From Wocania arenilitoris (GTDB taxonomy: Bacteria > Bacteroidota > Bacteroidia > Flavobacteriales > Flavobacteriaceae): a stretch of 64,000 nt of DNA. The stretch covers positions 62,001-126,000 of the forward strand of contig NZ_JAKKDU010000010.1 in NCBI RefSeq assembly GCF_021728535.1. The letters are read 5' to 3'. The position numbers were made by a program, and so were the translations under genes. Position 1 is the first letter of the stretch. Each line of letters begins with the position of its first letter. The notes below the pieces were generated by a model. The model was not told where the DNA came from. It made no database searches and saw nothing but the letters and a program-made list of their open reading frames with translations. Positions 54,473-63,574 of the stretch are shown piece by piece.

Positions 54473-56506
54473 TTGGAAACAAAAACCATAATATATATTA
54501 TATTAGCTGGAACGATAGCGCTATTATTAGCGCTTTTTCAATATGCCTATAAAAACAAAAGCATGTCTAAACTTAACATGCTTTTTTCTTTTTTAAGGTT
54601 TCTTACGTTATTTTCAGTTTTTCTTTTACTTATTAATCCAAAATTTAATCAAGTTACTTTTATTACTGAAAAACCAGATTTAGTTCTTTTGGTAGATAAT
54701 TCAAGCTCTATAAAACATTTAAACCAAGATAAAAATGTTTTAAGTATTATAGATAACATCCTATCGAATACTCAGTTAAACAACAAATTTAATATATCAA
54801 AATACACTTTTGGAGAACAGTTAAAGCCTGCTGATTCTATTCAGTTTTCTGAAAATCAAACCAATATATCTGATGCTTTTAATCAATTAAATCAAGTTTA
54901 TAAAAACTCAAACACTGCTACCATTCTAATTTCTGATGGCAATCAAACCTATGGAAATGATTTTGAGTTTATAACTTCAACATATAAAAATCCAATTTAC
55001 CCAATAATTTTGGGAGACACAATAACGCATACCGATTTAAAAATACAGCAGCTTAATGTAAATAAGTACGCGTATTTAAAAAACCGTTTCCCAATTGAAG
55101 CTATAATAACATATAGTGGTAATACAACAGTTAATTCTCGCTTCACTGTTAAAAGTGGTAATACTACGCTGTTTTCACAGCCAGTTAATTTTACTAAAAA
55201 CAAAAATTCCGAAACCATAAATTTTACTTTGCCAGCAAATAGTGTTGGTGTTAACAGTTTAAAAGCAACTATAATACCAATTGAAAATGAGAAGAATATC
55301 ATTAATAACACTAAAAATTTTGCGGTTGAAGTTATAGATCAGAAAACAAAAATTGCTATTGTTAGTGATTTTTTGCATCCAGATTTAGGAGCGCTAAAGA
55401 AAAGTATAGAAAGTAACAAACAACGATTAGTTACTTTTTTAGATCTAAACAACACATTTAGTCAAATAAATGATTTTCAATTAGTTATTATTAATCAGCC
55501 AAATAATAAGTTTAAGCATTTATTTGAAGTTTTAAGCAAAGAAAACAAAAACAGATTTACTATTATTGGCAATAAAACCGACTTGGGTTTTATTAATGCT
55601 GTTAGTAAAACATTTGCTCACGAAATAACAAATCAAACCGAAGATTATCAAGCCGAAATAAATCTAAATTACTCACCTTTTATTGTTGATGATATAGATT
55701 TTGAATCATTTCCGCCACTAAAATCTAATTTTGGAGCAGTTAATTTTTTAATTCCATTTGAAACAATTTTGCATAAAAAACTAGGAAGCGTTTCAACAAA
55801 ACAACCGCTTTTGGTAACTTTTGAAACAAATAATAGGAGAGAGGCTGTTTTATTTGGAGAAAACATTTGGCAATGGAGAGCACAAAGTTTTATAAACACC
55901 AAGTCGTTTAATAATTTTGATGATTTTATAGGTAAACTTATTCAATATTTAGCCTCAAATAAGCGCAGAAATAGGCTAAACGTAGACTACGAATCATTTT
56001 ACAATGGCAACACCAATGTCATTATTAAAGCTCAATTTTTCGACAAAAATTATGTATTTGATACGCGTGATGCACTTAGTATAAAGGTTAAAGATAAAAT
56101 TTCAAGCGAAGAAAAAACATTTCCTCTTATCTTAAAAAACAATAACTATCAGGTCGATTTGAGTAGTTTGCCTCCATCAGAATATAATTTTACGATTAAA
56201 GCTACTAACGAAAACATTTCTAAATCGGGTACGTTTCAAATATTAGAATATAATGTTGAACAACAATTTTTAAACGCTCATGTAACAAAGCTACAACGAT
56301 TAGCTACTAATAGTGGTGGCATAAGCTATTTTCCTAATGAAACAAATAGCTTGATTGCTAGCTTAGTAAATAATAATCGTTTTGCCACCATACAAAAAAG
56401 CAATAAAAATACCATACCTTTGATAGATTGGAATTATTTACTCATAATAATAGCTTTAAGTTTAGCTAGCGAGTGGTTTTTAAGAAAATATAACGGATTA
56501 ATTTAA
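54473..56506 (+). CDS. Uncharacterised VWA-domain membrane protein (Bat-like layout)
   Basis: This 677-residue protein starts with a TTG directly after the stop of the upstream gene. It has two N-terminal membrane segments (about 5-24 and 35-53), a VWA-type domain with the metal-site motif LVDNSSSI (DxSxS), a long strand-rich central region and a final membrane segment (WNYLLIIIALSLASEWF). This layout is like large Bacteroidota proteins with a VWA domain held near the membrane, but the specific family is not clear. It is followed by a prohibitin-like gene, so a membrane quality-control role is possible (inference). Confidence 0.78.
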   Translation: METKTIIYIILAGTIALLLALFQYAYKNKSMSKLNMLFSFLRFLTLFSVFLLLINPKFNQVTFITEKPDLVLLVDNSSSIKHLNQDKNVLSIIDNILSNTQLNNKFNISKYTFGEQLKPADSIQFSENQTNISDAFNQLNQVYKNSNTATILISDGNQTYGNDFEFITSTYKNPIYPIILGDTITHTDLKIQQLNVNKYAYLKNRFPIEAIITYSGNTTVNSRFTVKSGNTTLFSQPVNFTKNKNSETINFTLPANSVGVNSLKATIIPIENEKNIINNTKNFAVEVIDQKTKIAIVSDFLHPDLGALKKSIESNKQRLVTFLDLNNTFSQINDFQLVIINQPNNKFKHLFEVLSKENKNRFTIIGNKTDLGFINAVSKTFAHEITNQTEDYQAEINLNYSPFIVDDIDFESFPPLKSNFGAVNFLIPFETILHKKLGSVSTKQPLLVTFETNNRREAVLFGENIWQWRAQSFINTKSFNNFDDFIGKLIQYLASNKRRNRLNVDYESFYNGNTNVIIKAQFFDKNYVFDTRDALSIKVKDKISSEEKTFPLILKNNNYQVDLSSLPPSEYNFTIKATNENISKSGTFQILEYNVEQQFLNAHVTKLQRLATNSGGISYFPNETNSLIASLVNNNRFATIQKSNKNTIPLIDWNYLLIIIALSLASEWFLRKYNGLI

Positions 56507-56519
56507 ATAAAATAGAAAA

Positions 56520-57335
56520 ATGGAAAAATTACCAAAAATAGCATTACCCTTTATCATTGTTGCAATTGTATTAGTTATAATATTATCAAAATCAGCAGTA
56601 ACTATTGGTTCAGGCGAGGCTGGAGTGCTTTTTAAAACTTTTGGAGAAGGTGTTGTAGTTGACGAACCACCAATGGGAGAAGGATTTCATATTGTAGCTC
56701 CTTGGAACAAGGTTTATATTTATGAAGTTCGTCAACAAGAGCTTTTCGAAAAAATGAAGGTACTATCATCAAATGGATTAGAAATTCAAATCGATGCTTC
56801 TGCTTGGTACGAGCCTGTTTATAGTGATTTAGGTAATTTACATCAATCTCTTGGTCAAAACTATTTGCAGCGTGTTATACAACCAGCAATTCGAAGTGCA
56901 GCACGTAGTGTAGTAGGACGGTATACACCAGAGCAACTGTATTCTAGTAAGCGTGATGCTATACAAGATGAAATTTTTGCTGAAACAAAAAAAATATTGG
57001 ATAAACAGTATGTTCAATTAAATGAAGTTTTAGTCCGTGATGTTACATTACCAAATACTATTAAAGAAGCTATTGAGCGTAAATTGCGTCAAGAACAAGA
57101 ATCTTTAGAATATGAGTTTAGATTAGTAACAGCATCTAAAGAAGCTGAAAAAGTAATTATTGAAGCTAAGGGTAAAGCCGAATCAAATAGAATTTTGAGT
57201 GCCTCATTAACAGATAAAATTCTACAAGATAAAGGTATAGAGGCTACAGTTAAGCTTTCAGAATCGCCAAATAGCAAAGTAATTGTTATAGGTTCTGGTG
57301 ATAGCGGATTACCAATTATTTTAGGAAACCAATAA
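56520..57335 (+). CDS. Prohibitin/SPFH-domain membrane protein
   Basis: This 271-residue protein has an N-terminal membrane segment (about 8-27), an SPFH/Band 7 domain (FHIVAPWNKVYIYEVRQQE and SNGLEIQIDASAWYEP) and a coiled-coil C-terminal half with ERKLRQEQESLEYEFRL and the EAEKVIIEAKGKAESNRI block. Such proteins form large ring assemblies around membrane proteases. It follows the VWA protein by 13 bp and is last in this unit, 154 bp before the his leader peptide. Confidence 0.9.
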   Translation: MEKLPKIALPFIIVAIVLVIILSKSAVTIGSGEAGVLFKTFGEGVVVDEPPMGEGFHIVAPWNKVYIYEVRQQELFEKMKVLSSNGLEIQIDASAWYEPVYSDLGNLHQSLGQNYLQRVIQPAIRSAARSVVGRYTPEQLYSSKRDAIQDEIFAETKKILDKQYVQLNEVLVRDVTLPNTIKEAIERKLRQEQESLEYEFRLVTASKEAEKVIIEAKGKAESNRILSASLTDKILQDKGIEATVKLSESPNSKVIVIGSGDSGLPIILGNQ

Positions 57336-57488
57336 TTAGTGTTTAAATAATTTAGTGTTTTTAACTTTATTTTAAATTTTATTAATTTTTTAGTGCAAAA
57401 AACGTTAATTGCTCAAATGTTATAATTATTGGTTGAATAATTTGGAATTATAAGTATAAATTTTAGATATTTGCACCAAAGAATAAGT

Positions 57489-57542
57489 ATGAATATTACT
57501 CAAATACATCATCATTTTTGCATTTGCTCTCAAGCGAAGTAA
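57489..57542 (+). CDS. hisL: Histidine operon leader peptide
   Basis: This 17-codon ORF reads MNITQIHHHFCICSQAK, with three consecutive His codons at 57507-57515. It lies 111 bp before hisG. A likely promoter ends in GATATTTGC just upstream (about 57468-57476). Its position relative to the RNA elements is that of a classical attenuator: a ribosome stalled at the His codons would leave 57528-57536 free, while a ribosome at the stop codon would cover it. Confidence 0.8.
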   Translation: MNITQIHHHFCICSQAK

Positions 57543-57607
57543 AAATGTATTGAGTAAAATCAACATATATTTTAAACCCGTTTGAGACTTGTCAAGCGGG
57601 TTTTTTA
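57497..57607 (+). promoter_or_regulatory. Histidine attenuator: alternative antiterminator and terminator hairpins
   Basis: The terminator is AAACCCGTTTGA (57574-57585) paired with TCAAGCGGGTTT (57592-57603), one G-U pair, a 6-nt loop and then a T run. The antiterminator is TCTCAAGCG (57528-57536) paired with CGTTTGAGA (57579-57587), nine pairs with one G-U. It uses the same left arm and so excludes the terminator. A further helix, TACTCAAATACAT (57497-57509) with ATGTATTGAGTA (57545-57556), 12 pairs with one bulge, covers the first His codon. Confidence 0.75.
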
Positions 57608-57653
57608 ATTTTTTAGTTCAGCTTGGTAGTTTCAAACTCAGAAAAATAAAAAA

Positions 57654-58511
57654 ATGAGTAAATTAAGAATTGCAGTACAGAAATCGGGTCGTTTAAACGA
57701 AGACTCGATGAGATTATTAAAAGACATTGGTATTTCTATTGATAATGGGAAAGATCAATTAAAAGCATCGGCTAAGGGTTTTCCTGTAGAAGTGTTTTAT
57801 TTGAGAAATGGTGATATTCCTCAGTATTTAAAAGATGGGGTAGTAGACGCCGCTATTATAGGTGAAAATGTTTTAATTGAAAAGGGAGAAGGTATTAACA
57901 TTGTAGAAAAGTTAGGTTTCTCTTCTTGTCGTGTTTGTATTGCTGTACCAAAAGCAAACGGTTATACTAGTATTAAAGATTTAGAAGGAAAGCGCATAGC
58001 AACATCTTACCCAAATACAGTACAAATATATTTGGATAAAAATGGTGTAAATGCAAATCTTCATATTATAAACGGTTCTGTAGAAATTGCTCCAAATATT
58101 GGGTTGGCAGACGCTATTTGTGATATTGTTTCTAGTGGAAGCACTTTGTTTAAGAATAATTTAAAAGAAGTTGATACTATTTTAAAATCTGAAGCGGTTT
58201 TAGCAGTGTCTCCAAAATTAAATAAAGAGCGTCAAGCCATCTTAGAAACTATTCAATTTAGAATTCAATCGGTTTTAAAAGGAAGAAATTCAAAGTATGT
58301 ATTGCTTAATGCACCAAATGATAAAATTCAAGATATTATTAGTGTATTACCAGGAATGAAAAGTCCAACGGTTTTACCATTAGCCGAAGAAGGTTGGAGT
58401 TCTGTGCATTCTGTAATAAGTAAGAATGAATTTTGGGAGGTAATAGACGAATTAAAATCCAAAGGAGCTCAGGGCATTTTAGTTTGTCCTATTGAAAAAA
58501 TGGTGTTATAG
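57654..58511 (+). CDS. hisG: ATP phosphoribosyltransferase (long form)
   Basis: At 285 residues this is the long form with the C-terminal regulatory domain, so HisZ is not needed. Motifs are LRIAVQKSGRLNEDS, VVDAAIIGENVL, ATSYPNTV and the PRPP loop ADAICDIVSSGSTL. It catalyses the first step of histidine synthesis and is usually inhibited by histidine. It is the first structural gene after the attenuator, so its expression should follow His-tRNA charging. Confidence 0.96.
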   Translation: MSKLRIAVQKSGRLNEDSMRLLKDIGISIDNGKDQLKASAKGFPVEVFYLRNGDIPQYLKDGVVDAAIIGENVLIEKGEGINIVEKLGFSSCRVCIAVPKANGYTSIKDLEGKRIATSYPNTVQIYLDKNGVNANLHIINGSVEIAPNIGLADAICDIVSSGSTLFKNNLKEVDTILKSEAVLAVSPKLNKERQAILETIQFRIQSVLKGRNSKYVLLNAPNDKIQDIISVLPGMKSPTVLPLAEEGWSSVHSVISKNEFWEVIDELKSKGAQGILVCPIEKMVL

Positions 58512-58556
58512 TGACATTCAATGTGTAGCGAAGAATCTCACTAAAAGAAAAAGAAC

Positions 58557-59843
58557 ATGCAAATAATTAATAATCCGAAAAAAAGTGAATGGACGTCTAT
58601 TTTAAAGCGTCCAACACAAACGGTTGATGATATTGAGGGTGTAGTCAATGAAATTTTTATTGATGTATCTAAAAATGGGCATAATGCGGTTAAGAAGTAC
58701 ACCAGTAAGTTTGATGGCATTCTATTAGAATCAAATAGTGTAGCGTTAGAAGAAATTAAGGCCGCCATAAGGCAAGTTCCTCAAAAACTTCAAAATGCAA
58801 TAAAACAAGCAAAAGCAAATATTGAGACATTCCACATCGCTCAAAAAACATCTAAAATTGAGATAGAAACCGCTGTAGGTGTAAAATGTTGGCAAGAAAA
58901 AAGACCAATACAGAAAGTAGGTTTATATATTCCAGGAGGTACGGCGCCACTATTTTCAACGGTATTAATGTTGGCTGTACCAGCTCAAATTGCAGGTTGC
59001 AAAGAAATTGTGTTATGTTCGCCACCAAATACAAAAGGTGAGTTGGCACCAGAAATTTTATTTGCAGCACAACTTTGTGGTGTAACTAAGATTATTAAAG
59101 TTGGTGGCATTCAGGCTATTGCTGGATTAACTTTTGGAACAGAAAGTATTCCTAAAGTGTATAAAATTTTCGGACCTGGAAATCAGTTCGTAACCGTTGC
59201 TAAACAGCTAGCAACTAAATATGGAGTTGCAATTGATATGCCTGCTGGTCCTAGTGAATTGTTAGTGTTTGCAGATGATACGGCTAATGCATCGTATGTT
59301 GCTTCAGATTTGTTGAGTCAAGCCGAACATGGAATAGACAGTCAAGTGATTTTAGTATCAACTTCTAAAAGTTTAATTGATAAAGTTTCAAAAGAAGTTA
59401 CTAAGCAATTGGGAGTGCTTCCGCGCAGAGCAATTGCCGAAAAAGCTATAGCAAATTCAAAATTAATTTATGTTGAAACTGATGATTTAGCTTTAGAATT
59501 AATTGATGAATATGGGCCAGAACATTATATTATTTGTTGCAAAAACGAAGATTTGTATATTGATAATATTAATAATGCAGGCTCAGTTTTTATAGGTCAT
59601 TACACGCCTGAAAGTGCAGGAGATTATGCTTCTGGAACGAATCATACATTGCCAACAAACGGATTTAGTAAAGCGTATTCAGGAGTTAATCTGGATAGTT
59701 TTATGAAGAGTATAACTTTTCAAAAGATATCAAAAGAAGGTATTTTGAATATTGGAGAAACCATTGAGCTTATGGCAGAAGCTGAAGGTTTGCAAGCACA
59801 TAAAAATGCTGTAAGTATAAGGCTAAAGGATTTAAAACCATGA
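58557..59843 (+). CDS. hisD: Histidinol dehydrogenase
   Basis: This 428-residue zinc enzyme has PGGTAPLFSTVLMLAVPA, GPGNQFVTVAKQ, PAGPSELLVFAD, SQAEHGIDSQ (Gln and His zinc ligands) and GPEHYI (catalytic Glu-His). It performs the last two oxidations to histidine. It lies 45 bp after hisG and overlaps hisC by 4 bp (ATGA). The length is close to E. coli HisD (434). Confidence 0.97.
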   Translation: MQIINNPKKSEWTSILKRPTQTVDDIEGVVNEIFIDVSKNGHNAVKKYTSKFDGILLESNSVALEEIKAAIRQVPQKLQNAIKQAKANIETFHIAQKTSKIEIETAVGVKCWQEKRPIQKVGLYIPGGTAPLFSTVLMLAVPAQIAGCKEIVLCSPPNTKGELAPEILFAAQLCGVTKIIKVGGIQAIAGLTFGTESIPKVYKIFGPGNQFVTVAKQLATKYGVAIDMPAGPSELLVFADDTANASYVASDLLSQAEHGIDSQVILVSTSKSLIDKVSKEVTKQLGVLPRRAIAEKAIANSKLIYVETDDLALELIDEYGPEHYIICCKNEDLYIDNINNAGSVFIGHYTPESAGDYASGTNHTLPTNGFSKAYSGVNLDSFMKSITFQKISKEGILNIGETIELMAEAEGLQAHKNAVSIRLKDLKP

Positions 59844-60874
59844 ACATTCAAGATTTAATAAGGCCAACTGTAAAAGCACTTAAGCCATATTCTTCTGCGA
59901 GAGATGAATATCAAGGTAGTAGTAACGATATGGTGTTTTTAGATGCCAATGAGAATCCGTTTGAAAATGGAGTAAATCGTTATCCAGATCCGCAACAGCG
60001 TACTGTAAAATATTTGCTTTCAGAAATAAAAGGGATTCCACAAGAAAATATTCTTTTAGGAAATGGTAGTGACGAAGTTTTAGACTTGATTTATCGTGCT
60101 TTTTGTGAGCCTAATCAAGATAACATCATCACTTTACCACCAACTTACGGTATGTATAATGTGTTAGCCAATATCAATGCTATTGAGGTAAAAAGTGTTC
60201 AGTTAGATGAAAACTTTCAACCAAAAGTTGAGACAATTCTTGATATTGCCAATTCAAATTCTAAGTTGTTGTTTATATGCTCACCTAATAATCCGACAGG
60301 AAATAGTTTTGAATCTAAATCTATTGAAAGACTAGTTAAGGAGTTTAATGGTATTGTTGTTATTGATGAAGCTTATATAGATTTTTCTAACAAAATAAGT
60401 TGGGCAAGTCGTTTGGGCGATTTTTCTAATTTAATTGTTACGCAAACTCTATCAAAAGCCTATGGAATGGCGGGAATTCGATTGGGTATTTGTTTTGCTT
60501 CAGAAGAAATTATTTCAGTATTAAATCGTATTAAACCGCCATATAATGTTAATGAATTAACGCAGCAAAAAGCTATTGTTCAGCTAGAGCAAAACGAGTT
60601 AACACAAAAGCAGGTACAAGCAATTTTAAGCGAGCGAGATGCGTTAATACATAAATTATCAGAAATTAGTTTTGTTTCAAATATATATCCATCTGATGCT
60701 AATTTTGTATTGGCCAAGGTTGATGATGCCACCAAACGTTACAATCAGTTAATTAAAAAAGGCATTGTAATTAGAAACAGAACTAATCAACCAGGATGTG
60801 AAAATTGTTTGCGATTTACAATTGGGACTCCTGAGGAAAATAAAATATTAATAGATACTTTAAAATCTATATAA
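59840..60874 (+). CDS. hisC: Histidinol-phosphate aminotransferase
   Basis: This 344-residue class I/II PLP enzyme has LLGNGSDEVLDLIYRAF, CSPNNPTGN, VIDEAYIDFS and TLSKAYGMAGIRLG with the PLP lysine. It converts imidazole acetol phosphate to histidinol phosphate. It overlaps hisD by 4 bp. Its stop codon TAA shares its final A with the first base of the repeat element copy B. Confidence 0.97.
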   Translation: MNIQDLIRPTVKALKPYSSARDEYQGSSNDMVFLDANENPFENGVNRYPDPQQRTVKYLLSEIKGIPQENILLGNGSDEVLDLIYRAFCEPNQDNIITLPPTYGMYNVLANINAIEVKSVQLDENFQPKVETILDIANSNSKLLFICSPNNPTGNSFESKSIERLVKEFNGIVVIDEAYIDFSNKISWASRLGDFSNLIVTQTLSKAYGMAGIRLGICFASEEIISVLNRIKPPYNVNELTQQKAIVQLEQNELTQKQVQAILSERDALIHKLSEISFVSNIYPSDANFVLAKVDDATKRYNQLIKKGIVIRNRTNQPGCENCLRFTIGTPEENKILIDTLKSI

Positions 60875-60963
60875 TGAAACATCCATGATTAATATTTAAT
60901 CACATAAATAAATAATTATTTAGGATGTTACATGTGACCGTTAAATAAAATAAATATAAACAC
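60874..60963 (+). repeat. Intergenic repeat element, copy B
   Basis: These 90 bp between hisC and hisB match copy A at 53825-53914 at about 92% identity. The inverted repeat arms are ATGAAACATCC (60874-60884) and GGATGTTACAT (60923-60933). The inner GATTAA-TAT-TTAATC hairpin is kept, and a second palindrome TAAATAATTATTTA is present here. The element ends at the hisB start codon with the same AATAAATATAAACAC. Confidence 0.85.
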
Positions 60964-62100
60964 ATGAAAAAAGTATTGTTTATAGACAGAGACGGAACAC
61001 TAGTCTTAGAGCCGCCTGTAGACTATCAATTAGATAGTTTAGAGAAACTAGAGTTTTATCCAAAAGTATTTCAATATATGGCTAAAATAGCCAGTGAGTT
61101 GGATTACGAGTTAGTCATGGTAACCAATCAAGATGGTTTAGGTACTGATAGTTTTCCAGAAAACACCTTTTGGCCAGCTCAAAACAAGATTATTGATGCT
61201 TTTGCAAAAGAAGGCGTAGTGTTTTCTACAATTCATATTGATAGAACCTTTCCTCATGAAAATGCAAATACACGTAAACCAAGAACAGGATTGTTAACTC
61301 AGTATTTTTCTAAAGATTATGATTTAGAAAATTCCTTTGTTTTAGGCGATAGAATTACTGATATGGAATTGGCTAAAAACCTAGGAGCTAAGGGGATTTT
61401 CTTGTCTGAAAATCCAGAATTAGGAGCTGATGAAATTAAAAGTTCTAAACAAGAAGTTTTGAATTGCATTGCTTTAACAAGTACAGATTGGGCAAAAATT
61501 TATAAATTTTTAAAATTGAAGGATAGGGTTTTTGAAATTACTCGCAATACCAATGAAACAAAGATTTACATAAAACTAAACTTAGATGGTTCTGGAAAAA
61601 ATAATATCAATACAGGCTTGTCGTTTTTCGATCACATGTTAGACCAAATAGGACGTCATGGTGCAATGGATTTATCAATTAAAGTAGATGGAGATTTAAA
61701 TGTCGACGAACATCATACTATAGAAGACACTATGATTGCTTTGGGTGAATTATTTTATAAAGCTTTAGGTGATAAATTAGGCATTGAACGTTACGGTTTT
61801 TGTTTACCAATGGACGATTGTTTAGCACAGGTTGCTGTTGATTTTGGTGGTAGAAACTGGTTAGAATGGAATGCTGAATTTAATAGAGAAAAGATAGGAG
61901 ATATGCCTACTGAAATGTTCTTCCACCTGTTTAAATCGTTTACCGATGGTGCAAAATGTAATTTAAATATAAAAGCAGAAGGCACTAATGAGCATCATAA
62001 AATAGAAAGTATTTTTAAAGCCTTTGCAAAAGCCATGAAAATGGCAGTAAAGCGTGATGCAAACAAAATGTTTTTACCGAGCACAAAAGGAATGTTGTAA
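60964..62100 (+). CDS. hisB: Bifunctional histidinol-phosphatase / imidazoleglycerol-phosphate dehydratase
   Basis: This 378-residue fusion has an N-terminal HAD phosphatase ([10 protein letters not shown], nucleophile Asp8 and Asp10; [18 protein letters not shown]), residues 1 to about 165. The C-terminal dehydratase has [21 protein letters not shown] and NEHHKIE metal-binding His clusters. The two halves perform steps nine and seven of the pathway. The fusion is known from enterics and Bacteroidota. It starts directly after repeat copy B. Confidence 0.97.
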   Translation: MKKVLFIDRDGTLVLEPPVDYQLDSLEKLEFYPKVFQYMAKIASELDYELVMVTNQDGLGTDSFPENTFWPAQNKIIDAFAKEGVVFSTIHIDRTFPHENANTRKPRTGLLTQYFSKDYDLENSFVLGDRITDMELAKNLGAKGIFLSENPELGADEIKSSKQEVLNCIALTSTDWAKIYKFLKLKDRVFEITRNTNETKIYIKLNLDGSGKNNINTGLSFFDHMLDQIGRHGAMDLSIKVDGDLNVDEHHTIEDTMIALGELFYKALGDKLGIERYGFCLPMDDCLAQVAVDFGGRNWLEWNAEFNREKIGDMPTEMFFHLFKSFTDGAKCNLNIKAEGTNEHHKIESIFKAFAKAMKMAVKRDANKMFLPSTKGML

Positions 62101-62168
62101 AACAGCTTTAAGCATTTGGGTATTAGTTATTTGCTAAAATCCAGCTGCCAAAAGCCAAGAGCTAGAAA

Positions 62169-62753
62169 ATGAAATTAGTAATAATAAATTACGGCGCAGG
62201 AAATATAAAAAGTATTCAGTTTGCTTTTAAGCGATTAGGCTATAATACTATTTTGTCAAATAATCCAGAAGAAATCAAAGCTGCAGATAAAGTAATTTTT
62301 CCAGGAGTAGGCGAAGCAAGTTCTGCTATGAAAATGCTAAAAGAGAGCGGATTAGACGAGTTAATTCCAAATCTCAAACAACCCGTATTGGGTATTTGCT
62401 TAGGGATGCAACTCATGTGTTTACATACTGAAGAAGGAGATACTAAAGGGTTAGGTATTTTTCAAACCAAGGTAAAACGGTTTTCAAATAATGTAAAAGT
62501 GCCTCAAATGGGTTGGAATGTAATAAAGGAATTAAAATCTAATTTATTTAAAGATATAAATGAAAACGAATATATGTATTTAGTGCATAGTTATTATGCA
62601 GAACATTGCAACGAAACTATTGCAGCTACTGATTATGAGATAAATTATGCGTCAGCTTTACAACATAAAAATTTTTATGGCACACAATTTCACCCAGAAA
62701 AGAGTAGTTTAGCAGGAGAACAAATTTTAAAGAATTTTTTAAGTATTGTGTGA
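62169..62753 (+). CDS. hisH: Imidazole glycerol phosphate synthase glutaminase subunit
   Basis: This 194-residue class I glutamine amidotransferase has GVGEASSAM, the nucleophile Cys77 in GICLGMQLM and the His175/Glu177 pair in FHPEKS. It feeds ammonia to HisF. The 68 bp before it are rich in imperfect AGC-type repeats. A 9-bp stem hairpin starts within its stop codon. Confidence 0.96.
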   Translation: MKLVIINYGAGNIKSIQFAFKRLGYNTILSNNPEEIKAADKVIFPGVGEASSAMKMLKESGLDELIPNLKQPVLGICLGMQLMCLHTEEGDTKGLGIFQTKVKRFSNNVKVPQMGWNVIKELKSNLFKDINENEYMYLVHSYYAEHCNETIAATDYEINYASALQHKNFYGTQFHPEKSSLAGEQILKNFLSIV

Positions 62754-62774
62754 TTCTGAATTTATTTCAGAATC
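62752..62774 (+). other. Hairpin directly after hisH
   Basis: GATTCTGAA (62752-62760) pairs perfectly with TTCAGAATC (62766-62774) around a 5-nt loop. It is not followed by a T run, so it looks like an mRNA stability or processing element rather than a terminator. Confidence 0.6.
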
Positions 62775-62801
62775 ACATAAACCATTTAATTAAACAATGA
62801 G

Positions 62802-62822
62802 AAACTGAAACAAATTCAGTTT
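62802..62822 (+). other. Hairpin before hisA
   Basis: AAACTGAA (62802-62809) pairs with TTCAGTTT (62815-62822) around a 5-nt loop, ending 15 bp before the hisA start. It may affect translation initiation of hisA. Confidence 0.5.
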
Positions 62823-62837
62823 AACGAAATTAATAAC

Positions 62838-63572
62838 ATGAGAATCATACCAGCCATAGATATTATTGACGGAAAATGTGTTCGTTTAACTAAAGGTGAT
62901 TACGGAACAAAAAAAGTGTACAGTGAAAGTCCAGTTGAGATTGCTAAAACTTTTGAAGGTTCCGGAATCGAATATCTGCACTTAGTTGATTTAGATGGAG
63001 CCAAAGCTAAGCATATTGTAAACTATAAAGTTTTGGAACAGATTGCATCTAAAACAAAACTTAAAATTGATTTTGGAGGTGGTTTAAAAACCAATGAGGA
63101 TTTGCATATTGCTTTTAATTCTGGTGCTAGACAAATTACAGGAGGTAGCATTGCAGTAAAAAATCCTGAAATTTTTGAAAGCTGGATTTCTAAATATGGA
63201 GCTACTAAAATTATTTTAGGAGCAGACAGTGATAATGGAAAAGTTTCTATTAGTGGATGGATGGAGCAAAGTAAAGAGGATGTTATTCCATTTATAAAAT
63301 CATACCAAAAAAAGAGTATTCAATATGTTATTTGCACAGACATATCAAAAGATGGAATGCTTGAAGGCCCTTCAATAGAGCTCTATAAAAAAATCATTAC
63401 AGAATGCTCGAATAGTAGCAGCGGGCAATCTATAAAACTTATAGCATCAGGAGGGATATCATCAATCGAAGAATTACCAATACTTAAAGAAATTGGATGT
63501 GAAGGTGTTATTATAGGAAAAGCAATTTACGAGAATAGAATTAGTTTAAAGGAATTAGAGAAGTTTGTATAA
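62838..63572 (+). CDS. hisA: ProFAR isomerase
   Basis: This 244-residue (beta-alpha)8 barrel has [19 protein letters not shown] with catalytic Asp8, [33 protein letters not shown] with the second catalytic Asp, and IASGGISS. It isomerises ProFAR in histidine synthesis. Two tandem hairpins fill the 84 bp before it. It is followed by hisF after 2 bp. Confidence 0.97.
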   Translation: MRIIPAIDIIDGKCVRLTKGDYGTKKVYSESPVEIAKTFEGSGIEYLHLVDLDGAKAKHIVNYKVLEQIASKTKLKIDFGGGLKTNEDLHIAFNSGARQITGGSIAVKNPEIFESWISKYGATKIILGADSDNGKVSISGWMEQSKEDVIPFIKSYQKKSIQYVICTDISKDGMLEGPSIELYKKIITECSNSSSGQSIKLIASGGISSIEELPILKEIGCEGVIIGKAIYENRISLKELEKFV

Positions 63573-63574
63573 AT

